A stretch of 64,000 nucleotides of DNA from Ruminococcus bromii (GTDB lineage: Bacteria > Bacillota > Clostridia > Oscillospirales > Acutalibacteraceae), in assembly GCF_002834235.1 (NCBI RefSeq), contig NZ_NNBY01000042.1, positions 47,801-111,800 of the forward strand, in the 5' to 3' direction. The position numbers were made by a program, and so were the translations under genes. The number at the start of each line of letters is the position of its first letter. The first letter of the stretch is position 1. Under the pieces are notes generated by a model. It did no database searches. It worked only from the letters and a program-made list of their open reading frames with translations, and had not been told where the DNA came from. Of this stretch, positions 24,827 to 33,725 are shown piece by piece.

Positions 24827-25540
24827 TTAATGATAGTAATATCCTGAACGGGAAAATTCGTTGAAGATACTGATACCGCAGACTGCAAGAATAATTGAAA
24901 CAACTACCACAAGCACAACTCCGATAAGAGCCAGGATAAGAGCGGCTCTTGCATAGTTTTTGAGTGACTTCTTTGTTGATGAGCTGAATGCCCAAACAAA
25001 GAGCATAATGAGGTTTACAAGCGGCAGACAGGTTAAAAGCATAACGCCGATCCAACCGCCTATGCTTACAGGCTGAGTATCCGGAGTACCGTATGGCGGT
25101 GCAACGGGCGGTACAGGCTGTGAGTTGTATGTCTGCTGATACTGCGTGTTGTACTGCTGATTATAGCCGTTGTTGTAGCTCTGATATTGATTGCCGTACT
25201 TGCTTTGATTTGAGCCGTAATCATTGTTCGGTGAGTTTGTAAACTGCTGACCGTATGAAGTTTTGTTAGGCTGTGGTTGCTGATAATAAGCCTGATTTGG
25301 CTGACCGTACTGCTGAGAATACGGATTCTGCTGTGGCTGACTGTCGGCAGTCGGCTGTGCGTTATCAACCTCAGGCTGTGCAGTCTGCACATTCTCGTAA
25401 GGGTTCTGTGCAGCATCTTCGGTTGAAGCATTTTCAACAGGCTGTATTTCAGGCTCTGAAGTCTGCTCAACAGGTGTTCCGCAGTAAGTACAGAACATTG
25501 CTCCGTTGTCAATTTCGTGATTGCAATTTTTACATACCAT
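24827..25540 (-). CDS. Zinc-ribbon, Q/N/Y-rich membrane protein, unknown
   Basis: 237 aa. Zinc ribbon at the N-terminus (CKNCNHEI and CTYCGTPV, residues 3-23), a long low-complexity segment very rich in Gln, Asn, Tyr and Pro (about 50-150: QQNPYSQQYGQPNQ, YNNGYNQQYNTQYQQ), then two transmembrane helices (IGGWIGVMLLTCLPLVNLIM and LILALIGVVLVVVVSIILAV). The composition is prion-like. The function is not known to me; TM2- or DUF4234-type proteins have a similar layout. Monocistronic. Confidence 0.78.
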   Translation of the reverse strand: MVCKNCNHEIDNGAMFCTYCGTPVEQTSEPEIQPVENASTEDAAQNPYENVQTAQPEVDNAQPTADSQPQQNPYSQQYGQPNQAYYQQPQPNKTSYGQQFTNSPNNDYGSNQSKYGNQYQSYNNGYNQQYNTQYQQTYNSQPVPPVAPPYGTPDTQPVSIGGWIGVMLLTCLPLVNLIMLFVWAFSSSTKKSLKNYARAALILALIGVVLVVVVSIILAVCGISIFNEFSRSGYYYH

Positions 25541-25645
25541 ATATAATCGCTCCTTGCATAATATTCTATAAATAGTATGCTACCATTTTACACTATTTGC
25601 CTTACAAAATCAACAACATTCCACGCAATAATTCAATAATATTAC

Positions 25646-25677
25646 AAAAAGCGACAGTTTTACGGCTGTCGCTTTTT
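25646..25677 (-). terminator. Terminator of nrdD-nrdG
   Basis: AAAAAGCGACAG and CTGTCGCTTTTT form a symmetrical hairpin whose minus-strand T-run directly follows the nrdG stop at 25679. Confidence 0.85.
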
Positions 25678-25678
25678 A

Positions 25679-26215
25679 TTACACTCCCCTTTTCATAAGC
25701 TTGTGGGGAATTATTTTATTTTCTTTGAGTGACGCTTTTACATCTATAATACGCTGATTTGACGAACCTCTGAACGCAAGGCTTATATCGTGAAGAGCCT
25801 CAACAAATTCACCGTCAACAAGCACATCAATCATTGAAAGCATTTCATCCGTACATTCACATCTTGCTCTGCTGTCGGAAAGAAGCTCCTTGTCAAACAA
25901 ATAGCCCGAATAACACCAAATTGTTTTGTCGGAATATTTTTCTCTGACACGCTTTAAAAACGGCACTAAGGCTCTTTGATTTGAAGGTTCAAAGGGTTCT
26001 CCGCCAAGCAATGACAAGCCGTCAATATATGACGGTTCAAGCTCTTTGAGAATTTTATCCTCAACCTCTTTTGTAAAAGGTTCGCCGTAATCAAAACTCC
26101 ATGTCTGCGGATTAAAGCAGTTTTTGCAATGATGCGTACAGCCGGATACAAAGAGCGATACTCTTACTCCCTCACCGTTTGCAATATCGCAGAGTTTAAT
26201 TTCTCCGTAATTCAT
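25679..26215 (-). CDS. nrdG: Anaerobic ribonucleotide reductase activating protein
   Basis: Radical SAM enzyme that installs the glycyl radical on NrdD. 178 aa from the ATG at 26215. SAM/[4Fe-4S] motif CTHHCKNC (about residues 27-34), LSLLGGEPFEP, and YSGYLFDKEL. The ATG overlaps the nrdD stop as TGATG, so translation is coupled. Confidence 0.95.
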   Translation of the reverse strand: MNYGEIKLCDIANGEGVRVSLFVSGCTHHCKNCFNPQTWSFDYGEPFTKEVEDKILKELEPSYIDGLSLLGGEPFEPSNQRALVPFLKRVREKYSDKTIWCYSGYLFDKELLSDSRARCECTDEMLSMIDVLVDGEFVEALHDISLAFRGSSNQRIIDVKASLKENKIIPHKLMKRGV

Positions 26216-28386
26216 CAAAGGTGAAGCACCCTTTCCTCAATTTCCTGAGTTCTGCCCTGATTCCAGAACTGAGTTCCTATATATCCGCAGGTTCTTCTTG
26301 CAACATTCATCTTATCCTGATCACGGTTGCCGCAGTTAGGACACTCCCACACAAGCTTGCCGTCATCATGAACGATCTTGATTTCTCCGTCATAACCGCA
26401 AACCTGACAGTAGTCGCTCTTTGTGTTAAGCTCTGCATACATAATGTTATCGTAAATGAACTTGATAACCTGTAAAACAGCGGGAATGTTATCCTGCATA
26501 TTCGGAACTTCAACATAGCTGATTGCACCGCCCGGTGACAAAGCCTGAAATTCGGATTCAAGCTTCAGCTTGCTGAATGCGTCAATATTCTCGGTAACAT
26601 GAACATGATAGCTGTTAGTGATGTAGTTTTTATCTGTTACGCCCTTGATAATGCCGAAACGCTTTTGAAGACACTTTGCAAACTTATATGTTGTGCTTTC
26701 AAGAGGAGTGCCGTAGATGCTGTAATCGATGTTTTCCTCTTTTTTCCACTTTGCACAATAGTCGTTTAGCTTCTGCATAATTTCAAGGCCGAGTTCTTTG
26801 CCCTCTTTTTCTGTGAGCTTTTTGCCGATAAGGCTGTAAACGCACTCCCAAAGACCTGCATAACCGAGTGAAAGCGTTGAATAACCGCCGTGGAGAAGCT
26901 TGTCAATCTTCTCACCCTTTTTAAGTCTTGCCAAAGCACCGTACTGCCACAAAATAGGAGCGGCATCCGAAAGAGTGCCTGTAAGACGCTCGTGACGGCA
27001 CTGCAATGCTCTGTGGCAAAGTTCCATTCTCTCGTCAAAAATCTTCCAGAATTTATCAAGATCCTTGCCTGCGCTGAGTCCGATATCAATAAGATTTACA
27101 GTCACAACGCCCTGATTGAATCTGCCGTAATATTTCGGCTTGCCGTTTTCGTCAACATAAGGAGTAAGGAAGCTTCTGCAACCCATACAGGTAAAGCAAT
27201 GTCCCTCGCCGTTTTTATCAATTTTGCTTTGGAGCATAACCTTCTCCGAGATATAGTCGGGAACCATTCTCTTTGCGGTACATTTTGCAGCAAGCTCCGT
27301 AAGATACCAATACTTGCTGTCCTCTGTTATGTTATCCTCCTCAAGCACATAAATAAGCTTTGGAAACGCAGGTGTAATCCACACACCCTTTTCATTTTTT
27401 ACGCCCTTGTGACGCTGTTTGAGTGTTTCTTCGATAATCATGGCGAGGTCGTGCTTTTCCTGCTCGTTTTTAGCCTCGTTAAGATACATAAACACGGTTA
27501 CAAACGGAGCCTGACCGTTTGTTGTGAGCAAAGTAACAACCTGATACTGAATGGTCTGAACACCACGGTTTACTTCTTTGCGGAGTCTTTGCTCAACGAT
27601 ATCGTTGATTTTCTCTTCTGTGGGATGAACACCGAGTTCTTCGATTTCCGCAAGAGTTTCTCTGCGGATTTTCTCACGGGAAACCTGAACAAACGGTGCA
27701 AGATGAGCAAGGCTTATGCTCTGACCGCCGTACTGGTTACTTGCAACCTGTGCAATAATCTGAGTTGCAATGTTACACGCCGTTGAAAAGCTGTGCGGTC
27801 TTTCAATAAGCGTATCACTGATAACGGTACCGTTCTGCAACATATCCTCAAGGTTTACAAGATCACAGTTGTGCATATGCTGTGCAAAATAGTCCGAATC
27901 GTGGAAGTGAATAATACCTTCCTTATCAGCCTCAACAATATCAGCCGGCAAAAGCATTCTTCTTGTAAGGTCACGACTGACCTCACCGGCCATATAGTCA
28001 CGCTGAACGCTGTTGACGGTAGGATTCTTATTTGAATTTTCCTGCTTTACTTCCTCGTTATTGCACTCGATAAGCGAAAGAATTCTGTTATCGGTAGTGT
28101 TTGCCTTACGAACAAGCGAACGATTGTAGCGGTAACGCACATATCTTCTTGCAAGCTCAAACGCACCCTTTGCCATGAGCTGATCCTCAACCATATCCTG
28201 AATTTCTTCAACGGACACTGCTCTCTTGATTTTGTTGCACTTATATTCAACATAGTCGGCAACATCCTCAATCTGTTCGTCTGTAAGGAACTTGTGTTCC
28301 CCCGAACCGTTTGCTTTTTTAACGGCATTAATAATTTTTTCAATGTTAAAATCTTCTTCTGAGCCGTTACGCTTAATAATTCTCAT
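26215..28386 (-). CDS. nrdD: Anaerobic ribonucleoside-triphosphate reductase (class III)
   Basis: Oxygen-sensitive glycyl-radical enzyme making dNTPs. 723 aa from the ATG at 28386, which has AAGGGGAAGG upstream; the frame goes 29 codons further without family similarity. N-terminal ATP-cone (MRIIKRNGSEEDFNIEKI, trimmed; about 1-95), core with the catalytic Cys region CFTCMGCRSFLTPY, C-terminal zinc site CQVCGYDG and CPNCGNRD, and the glycyl-radical site RRTCGYIGTQFWNQGR (Gly about 701). nrdG follows. Confidence 0.96.
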   Translation of the reverse strand: MRIIKRNGSEEDFNIEKIINAVKKANGSGEHKFLTDEQIEDVADYVEYKCNKIKRAVSVEEIQDMVEDQLMAKGAFELARRYVRYRYNRSLVRKANTTDNRILSLIECNNEEVKQENSNKNPTVNSVQRDYMAGEVSRDLTRRMLLPADIVEADKEGIIHFHDSDYFAQHMHNCDLVNLEDMLQNGTVISDTLIERPHSFSTACNIATQIIAQVASNQYGGQSISLAHLAPFVQVSREKIRRETLAEIEELGVHPTEEKINDIVEQRLRKEVNRGVQTIQYQVVTLLTTNGQAPFVTVFMYLNEAKNEQEKHDLAMIIEETLKQRHKGVKNEKGVWITPAFPKLIYVLEEDNITEDSKYWYLTELAAKCTAKRMVPDYISEKVMLQSKIDKNGEGHCFTCMGCRSFLTPYVDENGKPKYYGRFNQGVVTVNLIDIGLSAGKDLDKFWKIFDERMELCHRALQCRHERLTGTLSDAAPILWQYGALARLKKGEKIDKLLHGGYSTLSLGYAGLWECVYSLIGKKLTEKEGKELGLEIMQKLNDYCAKWKKEENIDYSIYGTPLESTTYKFAKCLQKRFGIIKGVTDKNYITNSYHVHVTENIDAFSKLKLESEFQALSPGGAISYVEVPNMQDNIPAVLQVIKFIYDNIMYAELNTKSDYCQVCGYDGEIKIVHDDGKLVWECPNCGNRDQDKMNVARRTCGYIGTQFWNQGRTQEIEERVLHL

Positions 28387-28542
28387 AATCCTTCCCCTTT
28401 TTATTATTTTGCGGTACTTCCTTGGTAAAAATATCCTATATCTGTTAATCCGAATAAAAAATAAATTTTTCAATAATGCTGTTTAAAAAATGCGTTATGT
28501 AATAAAATTGCAAGGAACCAAACTATCCCTGCAATGCAAGAC

Positions 28543-28559
28543 CAATTATACAATAATTG
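28543..28559. promoter_or_regulatory. Palindrome overlapping the predicted nrdD -10
   Basis: CAATTATACAATAATTG is perfectly symmetrical. Read on the minus strand it includes TATAAT (28545-28550), the likely -10 of nrdD. No good -35 lies 17 bases upstream, so this promoter may need an activator. Confidence 0.55.
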
Positions 28560-28571
28560 CAATATAAATAC

Positions 28572-28587
28572 TGTTGCACAGGCAACA
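28572..28587. promoter_or_regulatory. Perfect palindrome TGTTGC-N4-GCAACA, putative Crp/Fnr site
   Basis: TGTTGCACAGGCAACA covers the -35 (TTGCAC) of the plus-strand Crp/Fnr-family gene. Its centre (28579.5) is about 41.5 bases upstream of the start expected from the nrdD -10 at 28545-28550, the classic class II activator position. Four-base spacing and length suit a Crp/Fnr-type dimer. Confidence 0.65.
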
Positions 28588-28602
28588 ATTATGTGATATA
28601 CT
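28574..28602 (+). promoter_or_regulatory. Promoter of the Crp/Fnr-family regulator gene
   Basis: TTGCAC (28574-28579), 17 bases, TATACT (28597-28602). The -35 is inside the palindrome at 28572-28587, which suggests autorepression. Confidence 0.65.
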
Positions 28603-28654
28603 ATACTATATCTTGTGGTAAGACAAAAAAACCACACATTATGGAGTGTTGCAA

Positions 28655-29296
28655 ATGATAGAAGAAATAGGCGGTGCAAGGCTTAAAAAATCAGATTTCA
28701 TCGGGATAAACGAGTGTTTTAAACCTATTGAAAGAGAGTATAAAAGGGGTGAAATCATAACTACATATTCACCCGAAAATGACACAATTTGCATCATAAA
28801 AGAAGGAACTGTTTATCTGACAACAGACAATGCCGAAAATCAGCGGAGAATTATTTCTTTTTATGAAAAGGGCGACATAATCGTCACCTGCATTGTACCC
28901 GAATCAGACAACAGAATTTTTTATCTGAGTGCCAAAACAAACTGCAAAATTGATTTCGTGAAATACTCAAAATTTACAGCCTGTTGTGAAAAGCATTGCA
29001 GTAAACACCAGCGGATTATAAGTGCATACATCAAAAAATCTCATAAAAAAAGTCTTGCTCACACAGACATTCTCTGTCAGCAGACGCTGAGGAGCAAGCT
29101 TTTGACTTTTTTTGAATACATTAAAACCGAAAAAGGAAAAAACACCTTTTATCTTCCTCTCCCTCTTTCCGACCTTGCAGATTACCTTTCTGTTGACCGA
29201 AGTGCAATGATGCGTGAAATAAAAAAGATGAATGAGGAAAATATTATAATCTCCGAAAAACGAAAAATCACAGTCATTGAAGATTTGTCAGAATGA
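28655..29296 (+). CDS. Crp/Fnr-family transcriptional regulator
   Basis: 213 aa. N-terminal cyclic-nucleotide-binding-like beta-barrel (KRGEIITTYSPENDT, IIKEGTVYLTTD, FYEKGDIIVTCIV), a dimerisation helix, and a C-terminal Crp-type HTH (LPLSDLADYLSVDRSAMMREIKKM). The cAMP phosphate-binding motif is not obvious. Six cysteines are present (about 21, 46, 79, 97, 110-111, 115), including CCEKHC at the start of the long helix, which might bind metal or sense redox. The ATG at 28655 is chosen because GGAG precedes it; the frame has a GTG three codons earlier. Divergent from nrdDG, a probable target. Confidence 0.9.
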   Translation: MIEEIGGARLKKSDFIGINECFKPIEREYKRGEIITTYSPENDTICIIKEGTVYLTTDNAENQRRIISFYEKGDIIVTCIVPESDNRIFYLSAKTNCKIDFVKYSKFTACCEKHCSKHQRIISAYIKKSHKKSLAHTDILCQQTLRSKLLTFFEYIKTEKGKNTFYLPLPLSDLADYLSVDRSAMMREIKKMNEENIIISEKRKITVIEDLSE

Positions 29297-29366
29297 CATA
29301 TAACATATATATGTATAAAAAAACATAAAAAACAAAAAATATAAATGCGTGATTCCGTCGTTTTGA

Positions 29367-29394
29367 GCCTGCAAAAAACTTGCAGGCTTTTTTT
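29367..29394 (+). terminator. Terminator of the Crp/Fnr gene
   Basis: GCCTGCAA pairs with TTGCAGGC, followed by seven T. Between here and the fru promoter (29395-29622) I see only AT-rich DNA. Confidence 0.9.
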
Positions 29395-29622
29395 GTACAC
29401 AACGATTAATATTGTAGTATAAAAACACCTTGCAGTCAACACGCTAAAAGAATTATAGTCAAAATAATTAATTTGACTGATTTTGAATGGAGATAATCAA
29501 AAACACCAATTTTAATTGCAAAAACGGTAAAATTATACTGTTTTTAAATAACGCTCGACACTTTTTTTGTTAGCTAATTTTGCTGTCTTTAAATTTTTTT
29601 GAATTTTTTTGACCGATTTTGC

Positions 29623-29650
29623 TTGACTTTTAAAAAAAGGGTGTTATAAT
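29623..29650 (+). promoter_or_regulatory. Promoter of the fru-pts operon
   Basis: TTGACT (29623-29628), 16 bases, TATAAT (29645-29650). Confidence 0.75.
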
Positions 29651-29676
29651 GTAGTTAAGATATTCAAGATAGTCAA
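29650..29676 (+). promoter_or_regulatory. Three phased 9-bp repeats, putative FruR operator
   Basis: TGTAGTTAA, GATATTCAA and GATAGTCAA follow each other without a gap, directly after the -10 hexamer and ending about 12 bases before the fruR ATG. DeoR-type repressors often bind short direct repeats at the transcription start; assignment to FruR is inference. Confidence 0.45.
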
Positions 29677-29688
29677 GAGGTGAGGATA

Positions 29689-30456
29689 ATGCTTACACAG
29701 GACAGATATCGTGCAATACTTGATTTGCTCGAAGAAAAAAATTCGGTCACGGTGTCGGAATTAACAAAGTTGCTTGACTCATCCGAGTCAACAATAAGAA
29801 GAGATCTTTCCGCTCTTGATGAGATGGGAAAGCTCACAAAGGTTTTCGGCGGTGCAACTTCAATCACCAGAAACGAGGGTGTTTTTGAAGATGCGGTAAG
29901 CAATCGTGAAACCGTTATGAGCGATGAAAAAGATGCGGTTGCAGAATACTGTGCAAAGCTTATCAATGACTCTGACTTTGTTTATATTGACGCAGGAACA
30001 ACAACATTAAAGCTTGTTGACCACATTACAAATACAAACGCAACATATGTTACAAACGGCATAACACACGCCAGAATGCTTATCCACAAGGGTATGCAGA
30101 CATATATAGTAGGAGGAAAAATAAAACCGCTTACCGAGGCTGTTGTGGGTGCCGAAGCAATAAAAAGCATAAACTGCTTTAACTTTACAAAAGCTTTTAT
30201 GGGAGCAAACGGAATTGACATCGGTTCGGGATTCACAACTCCCGACATCGAGGAAGGTCTTATAAAGGAAACGGCAATTAACAAATCTTATATGGCATTT
30301 GTTCTTGCAGACCATTCAAAATTTCGCAGGGTATATTCCGTAACATTTGCCCCTCTGCGAAAATGTTGTATAATCACCGACAAACTGCCTACGCCGGACT
30401 TTTCGCAGGCAACGGTGATAAAGGAGGTAAAAAATGATTTACACCGTAACGCTTAA
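29689..30456 (+). CDS. fruR: DeoR-family regulator of the fructose operon
   Basis: 255 aa. N-terminal winged HTH (RYRAILDLLEEKNSVTVSEL trimmed; SSESTIRRDLSALDE is the recognition part, about residues 30-45), C-terminal DeoR sugar-phosphate sensor domain with KDAVAEYCAKLI, FVYIDAGTTTLKL, AFMGANGID and FVLADHSKFRR. It likely senses fructose 1-phosphate. The ATG follows GAGGTGAGG; a GTG three codons upstream overlaps that site. Its 3' end overlaps fruK by 23 bases. Confidence 0.9.
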   Translation: MLTQDRYRAILDLLEEKNSVTVSELTKLLDSSESTIRRDLSALDEMGKLTKVFGGATSITRNEGVFEDAVSNRETVMSDEKDAVAEYCAKLINDSDFVYIDAGTTTLKLVDHITNTNATYVTNGITHARMLIHKGMQTYIVGGKIKPLTEAVVGAEAIKSINCFNFTKAFMGANGIDIGSGFTTPDIEEGLIKETAINKSYMAFVLADHSKFRRVYSVTFAPLRKCCIITDKLPTPDFSQATVIKEVKNDLHRNA

Positions 30457-31339
30457 TCCGTCAATTGACTACATTGTCAGACTTGATTCACTTGTTCCGG
30501 GAATAACAAACCGAACAACCGCCGAAGAATATTACTACGGAGGTAAGGGAATCAATGTTTCATGCGTACTTGCAGAGCTTGACCTTGAAAGTACGGCATT
30601 CGGATTTGTTGCAGGCTTTACGGGTGACGCCATTGAAAAGGGTATTCGCAACGACAGGATTATCACCGACTTTATTAAGCTTGAAAGTGGAATTTCAAGA
30701 ATCAACATAAAAATCAAAGCCGGCGTTGAAACAGAAATCAATTGTCAGGGACCTCACATAAGTGAAGGCGAACTTGAAAGGCTGTTTTCAAAAATCGACA
30801 GAATATCCGACGGCGACACAATCGTAATTGCAGGAAACATTCCGAACACGATGCCTGATGATGTTTACGAAAGAATCCTTGAAAGAATCAAGGGCAAGGA
30901 TGTACGAATTGTAGTTGACGCAACAAAAAAACTTTTGCTCAACGCACTCAAGTACAAGCCGTTCCTCATCAAACCGAACAGACAGGAGCTTTCCGAAATG
31001 TTCGGAGTTGAAATCAACACCGAGGATGATATTGAAAAGTATGCAAAAGAGTTGCAGAAACTCGGTGCAAAAAATGTTCTGATTTCACTCGGCGGTGACG
31101 GAGCGATGCTCATTGACGAATTCGGAAAAAGACACAAAGCAGGAGTCCTCAAAGAAAAGGTAATTAACACAGTCGGTTCAGGAGACTCAATGGTAGCAGG
31201 CTTTGTGGCAGGATATGAAAAAACAAAAAGCTACCCCTATGCGCTGAAATTAGGCAGTGTGTGCGGAAATGCAACGGCATTTCTTGACGGACTTGCCACA
31301 AAAGAAAAAATAAATGAATTGCTTGCAAAATTCAATTAA
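30434..31339 (+). CDS. fruK: 1-phosphofructokinase
   Basis: PfkB/ribokinase-family kinase making fructose 1,6-bisphosphate from the PTS product. 301 aa. MIYTVTLNPSIDYIVR at the N-terminus, YYGGKGINVSCVL (sugar binding), GAKNVLISLGGDGAML, and the ATP/anion-hole motif NTVGSGDSMVAGFVAG with the catalytic Asp (about 251). AAGGAGG lies upstream, inside the end of fruR. Confidence 0.95.
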   Translation: MIYTVTLNPSIDYIVRLDSLVPGITNRTTAEEYYYGGKGINVSCVLAELDLESTAFGFVAGFTGDAIEKGIRNDRIITDFIKLESGISRINIKIKAGVETEINCQGPHISEGELERLFSKIDRISDGDTIVIAGNIPNTMPDDVYERILERIKGKDVRIVVDATKKLLLNALKYKPFLIKPNRQELSEMFGVEINTEDDIEKYAKELQKLGAKNVLISLGGDGAMLIDEFGKRHKAGVLKEKVINTVGSGDSMVAGFVAGYEKTKSYPYALKLGSVCGNATAFLDGLATKEKINELLAKFN

Positions 31340-31354
31340 AAAGGAGAGAAAAAT

Positions 31355-33280
31355 ATGCGTATCACTGATTTATTAAAAAAATCGGGTATTGCTCTCGGCG
31401 TTAAAGTTGCCGACAAGAGCGAAGCAATTGACAAACTTGTTTCATTGCATGAAAAGTGCGGAAACCTCAAGGATGTTAAAGCCTACAAAGAGGGAATCCT
31501 CAAACGTGAAGAACTCGGCACAACAGCTGTAGGTATGGAGGTCGCAATTCCCCATGCCAAGAGCGAAGCTGTAAAAGCTCCCGCCCTCACGGCTATCACA
31601 GTTCCAGGCGGTGTTGATTATGACTCGCCCGACGGTCAGCCCTGTAAGCTGCTCTTTATGATTGCCGCAACAACAGACGGTGATGTTCATCTTGAAGTTC
31701 TTGCAAGACTTATGCAGCTTTTGATGCATGAAGATTTTACCGCAAAGCTTAAAGCCGCAAAAACTCCTGAAGAATTCATCTCGATTATTGACGCAAAAGA
31801 AACAGAGAAGTTCCCCGATGAACCAAAGGCAAAAGTTCCTGCAAAGAAGGGCTACAGAGTTCTTGCTATCACAGCCTGTCCAACAGGTATTGCTCATACT
31901 TATATGGCGGCTGAATCACTCCAAAAAGCCGGCGACAGCCTTAACATTCCGATTAAGGTTGAAACAAACGGTTCGGGCGGTGCAAAGAATGTGCTTACCG
32001 AAGAAGAAATTGCAAATTGTGACGGTGTTATCATTGCCGCTGACATCACAATAAATCTTGCCCGTTTTGACGGCAAGCCCGTTTTACAGTGTGCCGTTTC
32101 AGACGGTATTCATAAGCCGGAAGAGCTTATCAACAAGATTGTAAACAAAGAAGTTCCCGTATATCATCACAAAGGCGGTTCTGCCGACGCTCCAAGGAAG
32201 AGAGGCGGCACTTACGGTCACCTTATGAACGGTGTATCGCATATGCTCCCGTTCGTTGTAGCAGGCGGTATCTTCATTGCAATCGCATTCCTCATTGATA
32301 TTGCATGCGGTGTTAACGCACAGGAGGTTGGCAGTGCATTCGGTACGGTAACTCCTGCAGCCGCATGGTTTAAGACACTCGGCGGTGTAGCATTTAACCT
32401 TATGGTTCCTATCCTTTCCGGCTTTATCGCAATGTCAATTGCAGACCGTCCCGGTCTTCTCGTTGGTCTTGTAGGCGGTTTCCTTGCAACATCAGGCGCA
32501 ACCTTTATGGATCCTGCCGCTGCAGAAACAGTTCCGTCAGGCTTCCTCGGTGGCTTGCTTGCAGGTTTCGTAGGCGGTTACTTAATGCTCGGTATTGAAA
32601 AAATGTGCGATAAGATGCCTAAGGCTCTTGAGGGTATTAAGCCCGTTCTCATCTATCCGCTTCTCGGACTCGGCGGTATTCTCGTTGTAATGTGCGCAGT
32701 CAACCCGTTCATGGGTATGATTAACACAGGTATGTCAAACGGCCTTAACGCTATTGCCTCTAACCCTGCAATGATGGTTCCGCTCTGTGCGCTCCTCGCA
32801 GGTATGATGTCTATCGACATGGGCGGTCCTTTCAACAAGGCAGCTTATGCATTCGCTACACTTAACCTTGCAAACGCAGACGATCAGGCATACATCATTA
32901 TGGCAGCAGTTATGATCGGCGGTATGGTTCCTCCAATCGCAGTCGCTCTTTCAAACACATTCTTCAAGAATCGTTGGACAGACGAAGAAAGAAAGAATGC
33001 TCCCGTAAACTATATAATGGGACTTTCATTCATCTCAGAAGGTGCAATTCCTTACGCAGCAGGTCATCCGCTTCAGGTTATCCCTTCATGTATCGTTGGT
33101 TCTGCAGTAGCAGGCGCACTTTCAGCTCTCTTTGGCTGTAAGCTTATGGCTCCTCACGGCGGTATCTTCGTATTCGCAACAATGCAGGGTACATGGTATT
33201 TCTACCTCCTTGCTCTTGCAATCGGTGCAGTAGTTTCAATGTTTATGCTTGCACTTCTCAAAAGACCGATTAAAAAATAA
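31355..33280 (+). CDS. fruA: PTS fructose-specific enzyme IIABC
   Basis: Membrane permease that takes up fructose as fructose 1-phosphate. 641 aa in the order IIA-IIB-IIC. IIA: phospho-His in GMEVAIPHAKSE (about residue 69). IIB: phospho-Cys in AITACPTGIAHTYMA (about 174). IIC from about residue 285, with many membrane segments (LPFVVAGGIFIAIAFLIDIA, VGLVGGFLATSGA, FISEGAIPYAA). GGAGAG precedes the ATG. Confidence 0.96.
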   Translation: MRITDLLKKSGIALGVKVADKSEAIDKLVSLHEKCGNLKDVKAYKEGILKREELGTTAVGMEVAIPHAKSEAVKAPALTAITVPGGVDYDSPDGQPCKLLFMIAATTDGDVHLEVLARLMQLLMHEDFTAKLKAAKTPEEFISIIDAKETEKFPDEPKAKVPAKKGYRVLAITACPTGIAHTYMAAESLQKAGDSLNIPIKVETNGSGGAKNVLTEEEIANCDGVIIAADITINLARFDGKPVLQCAVSDGIHKPEELINKIVNKEVPVYHHKGGSADAPRKRGGTYGHLMNGVSHMLPFVVAGGIFIAIAFLIDIACGVNAQEVGSAFGTVTPAAAWFKTLGGVAFNLMVPILSGFIAMSIADRPGLLVGLVGGFLATSGATFMDPAAAETVPSGFLGGLLAGFVGGYLMLGIEKMCDKMPKALEGIKPVLIYPLLGLGGILVVMCAVNPFMGMINTGMSNGLNAIASNPAMMVPLCALLAGMMSIDMGGPFNKAAYAFATLNLANADDQAYIIMAAVMIGGMVPPIAVALSNTFFKNRWTDEERKNAPVNYIMGLSFISEGAIPYAAGHPLQVIPSCIVGSAVAGALSALFGCKLMAPHGGIFVFATMQGTWYFYLLALAIGAVVSMFMLALLKRPIKK

Positions 33281-33321
33281 TTAATTTGCTATTACCCGTT
33301 TTTTGAAATGTTTTGTTCCTC

Positions 33322-33345
33322 GGCACCGGTGTAAAAGCCGGTGCC
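33322..33345 (+). other. Hairpin between fruA and ptsH
   Basis: GGCACCGG pairs with CCGGTGCC, eight-base loop, no T-run after it. It is probably a 3'-stability or processing hairpin that sets a different transcript level for ptsHI. No separate promoter with both elements is seen before ptsH. Confidence 0.55.
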
Positions 33346-33426
33346 ACCCCTCAAAACTCAAAGAACTTTCACGACATTAGATTCAAAACTTCAAAACACA
33401 AATTTATTTATAAAGGAGATTTTATT

Positions 33427-33690
33427 ATGGTATCAAAAGAACTCGTACTCACAAATGCACAGGGATTCCATATGCGTCCGGCATCGGTTTTTGCAACAGC
33501 TATGGGCAAATACAGCTGTGATGTAACAATCAAATTCAATGGCAATCAGTACAACGCAAAGAGCCTCCTCAACATTATTGCGGCTTGCATCAAGTGTGGC
33601 AGTGAAATTGAAGTTGTTTGCGACGGTGCTGACGAAAACGAGGCACTTGCAGAGGCAGTACAGCTCATTGAGAGCGGTCTTGGCGAATAA
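33427..33690 (+). CDS. ptsH: HPr phosphocarrier protein
   Basis: 87-aa general PTS phosphocarrier. The His-15 site reads GFHMRPASVF, where most HPr proteins have G(I/L)HARPA, so the residue after His is Met. The regulatory Ser-46 region is present (NAKSLLNIIA). ATG at 33427 is chosen because AAAGGAG lies upstream; the open frame extends 38 codons further through the fruA-ptsH gap. It is followed by ptsI. Confidence 0.93.
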   Translation: MVSKELVLTNAQGFHMRPASVFATAMGKYSCDVTIKFNGNQYNAKSLLNIIAACIKCGSEIEVVCDGADENEALAEAVQLIESGLGE

Positions 33691-33725
33691 TGGCCCCGAC
33701 AGACCAGTTACAAGAGGTGAAGATT

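Noticed and set aside
26890..27786. Plus-strand 298-aa frame inside nrdD
   Set aside because: Longest antisense frame of the window, but its hydrophobic, Cys- and Phe-rich product has no recognisable domain and nrdD is intact.
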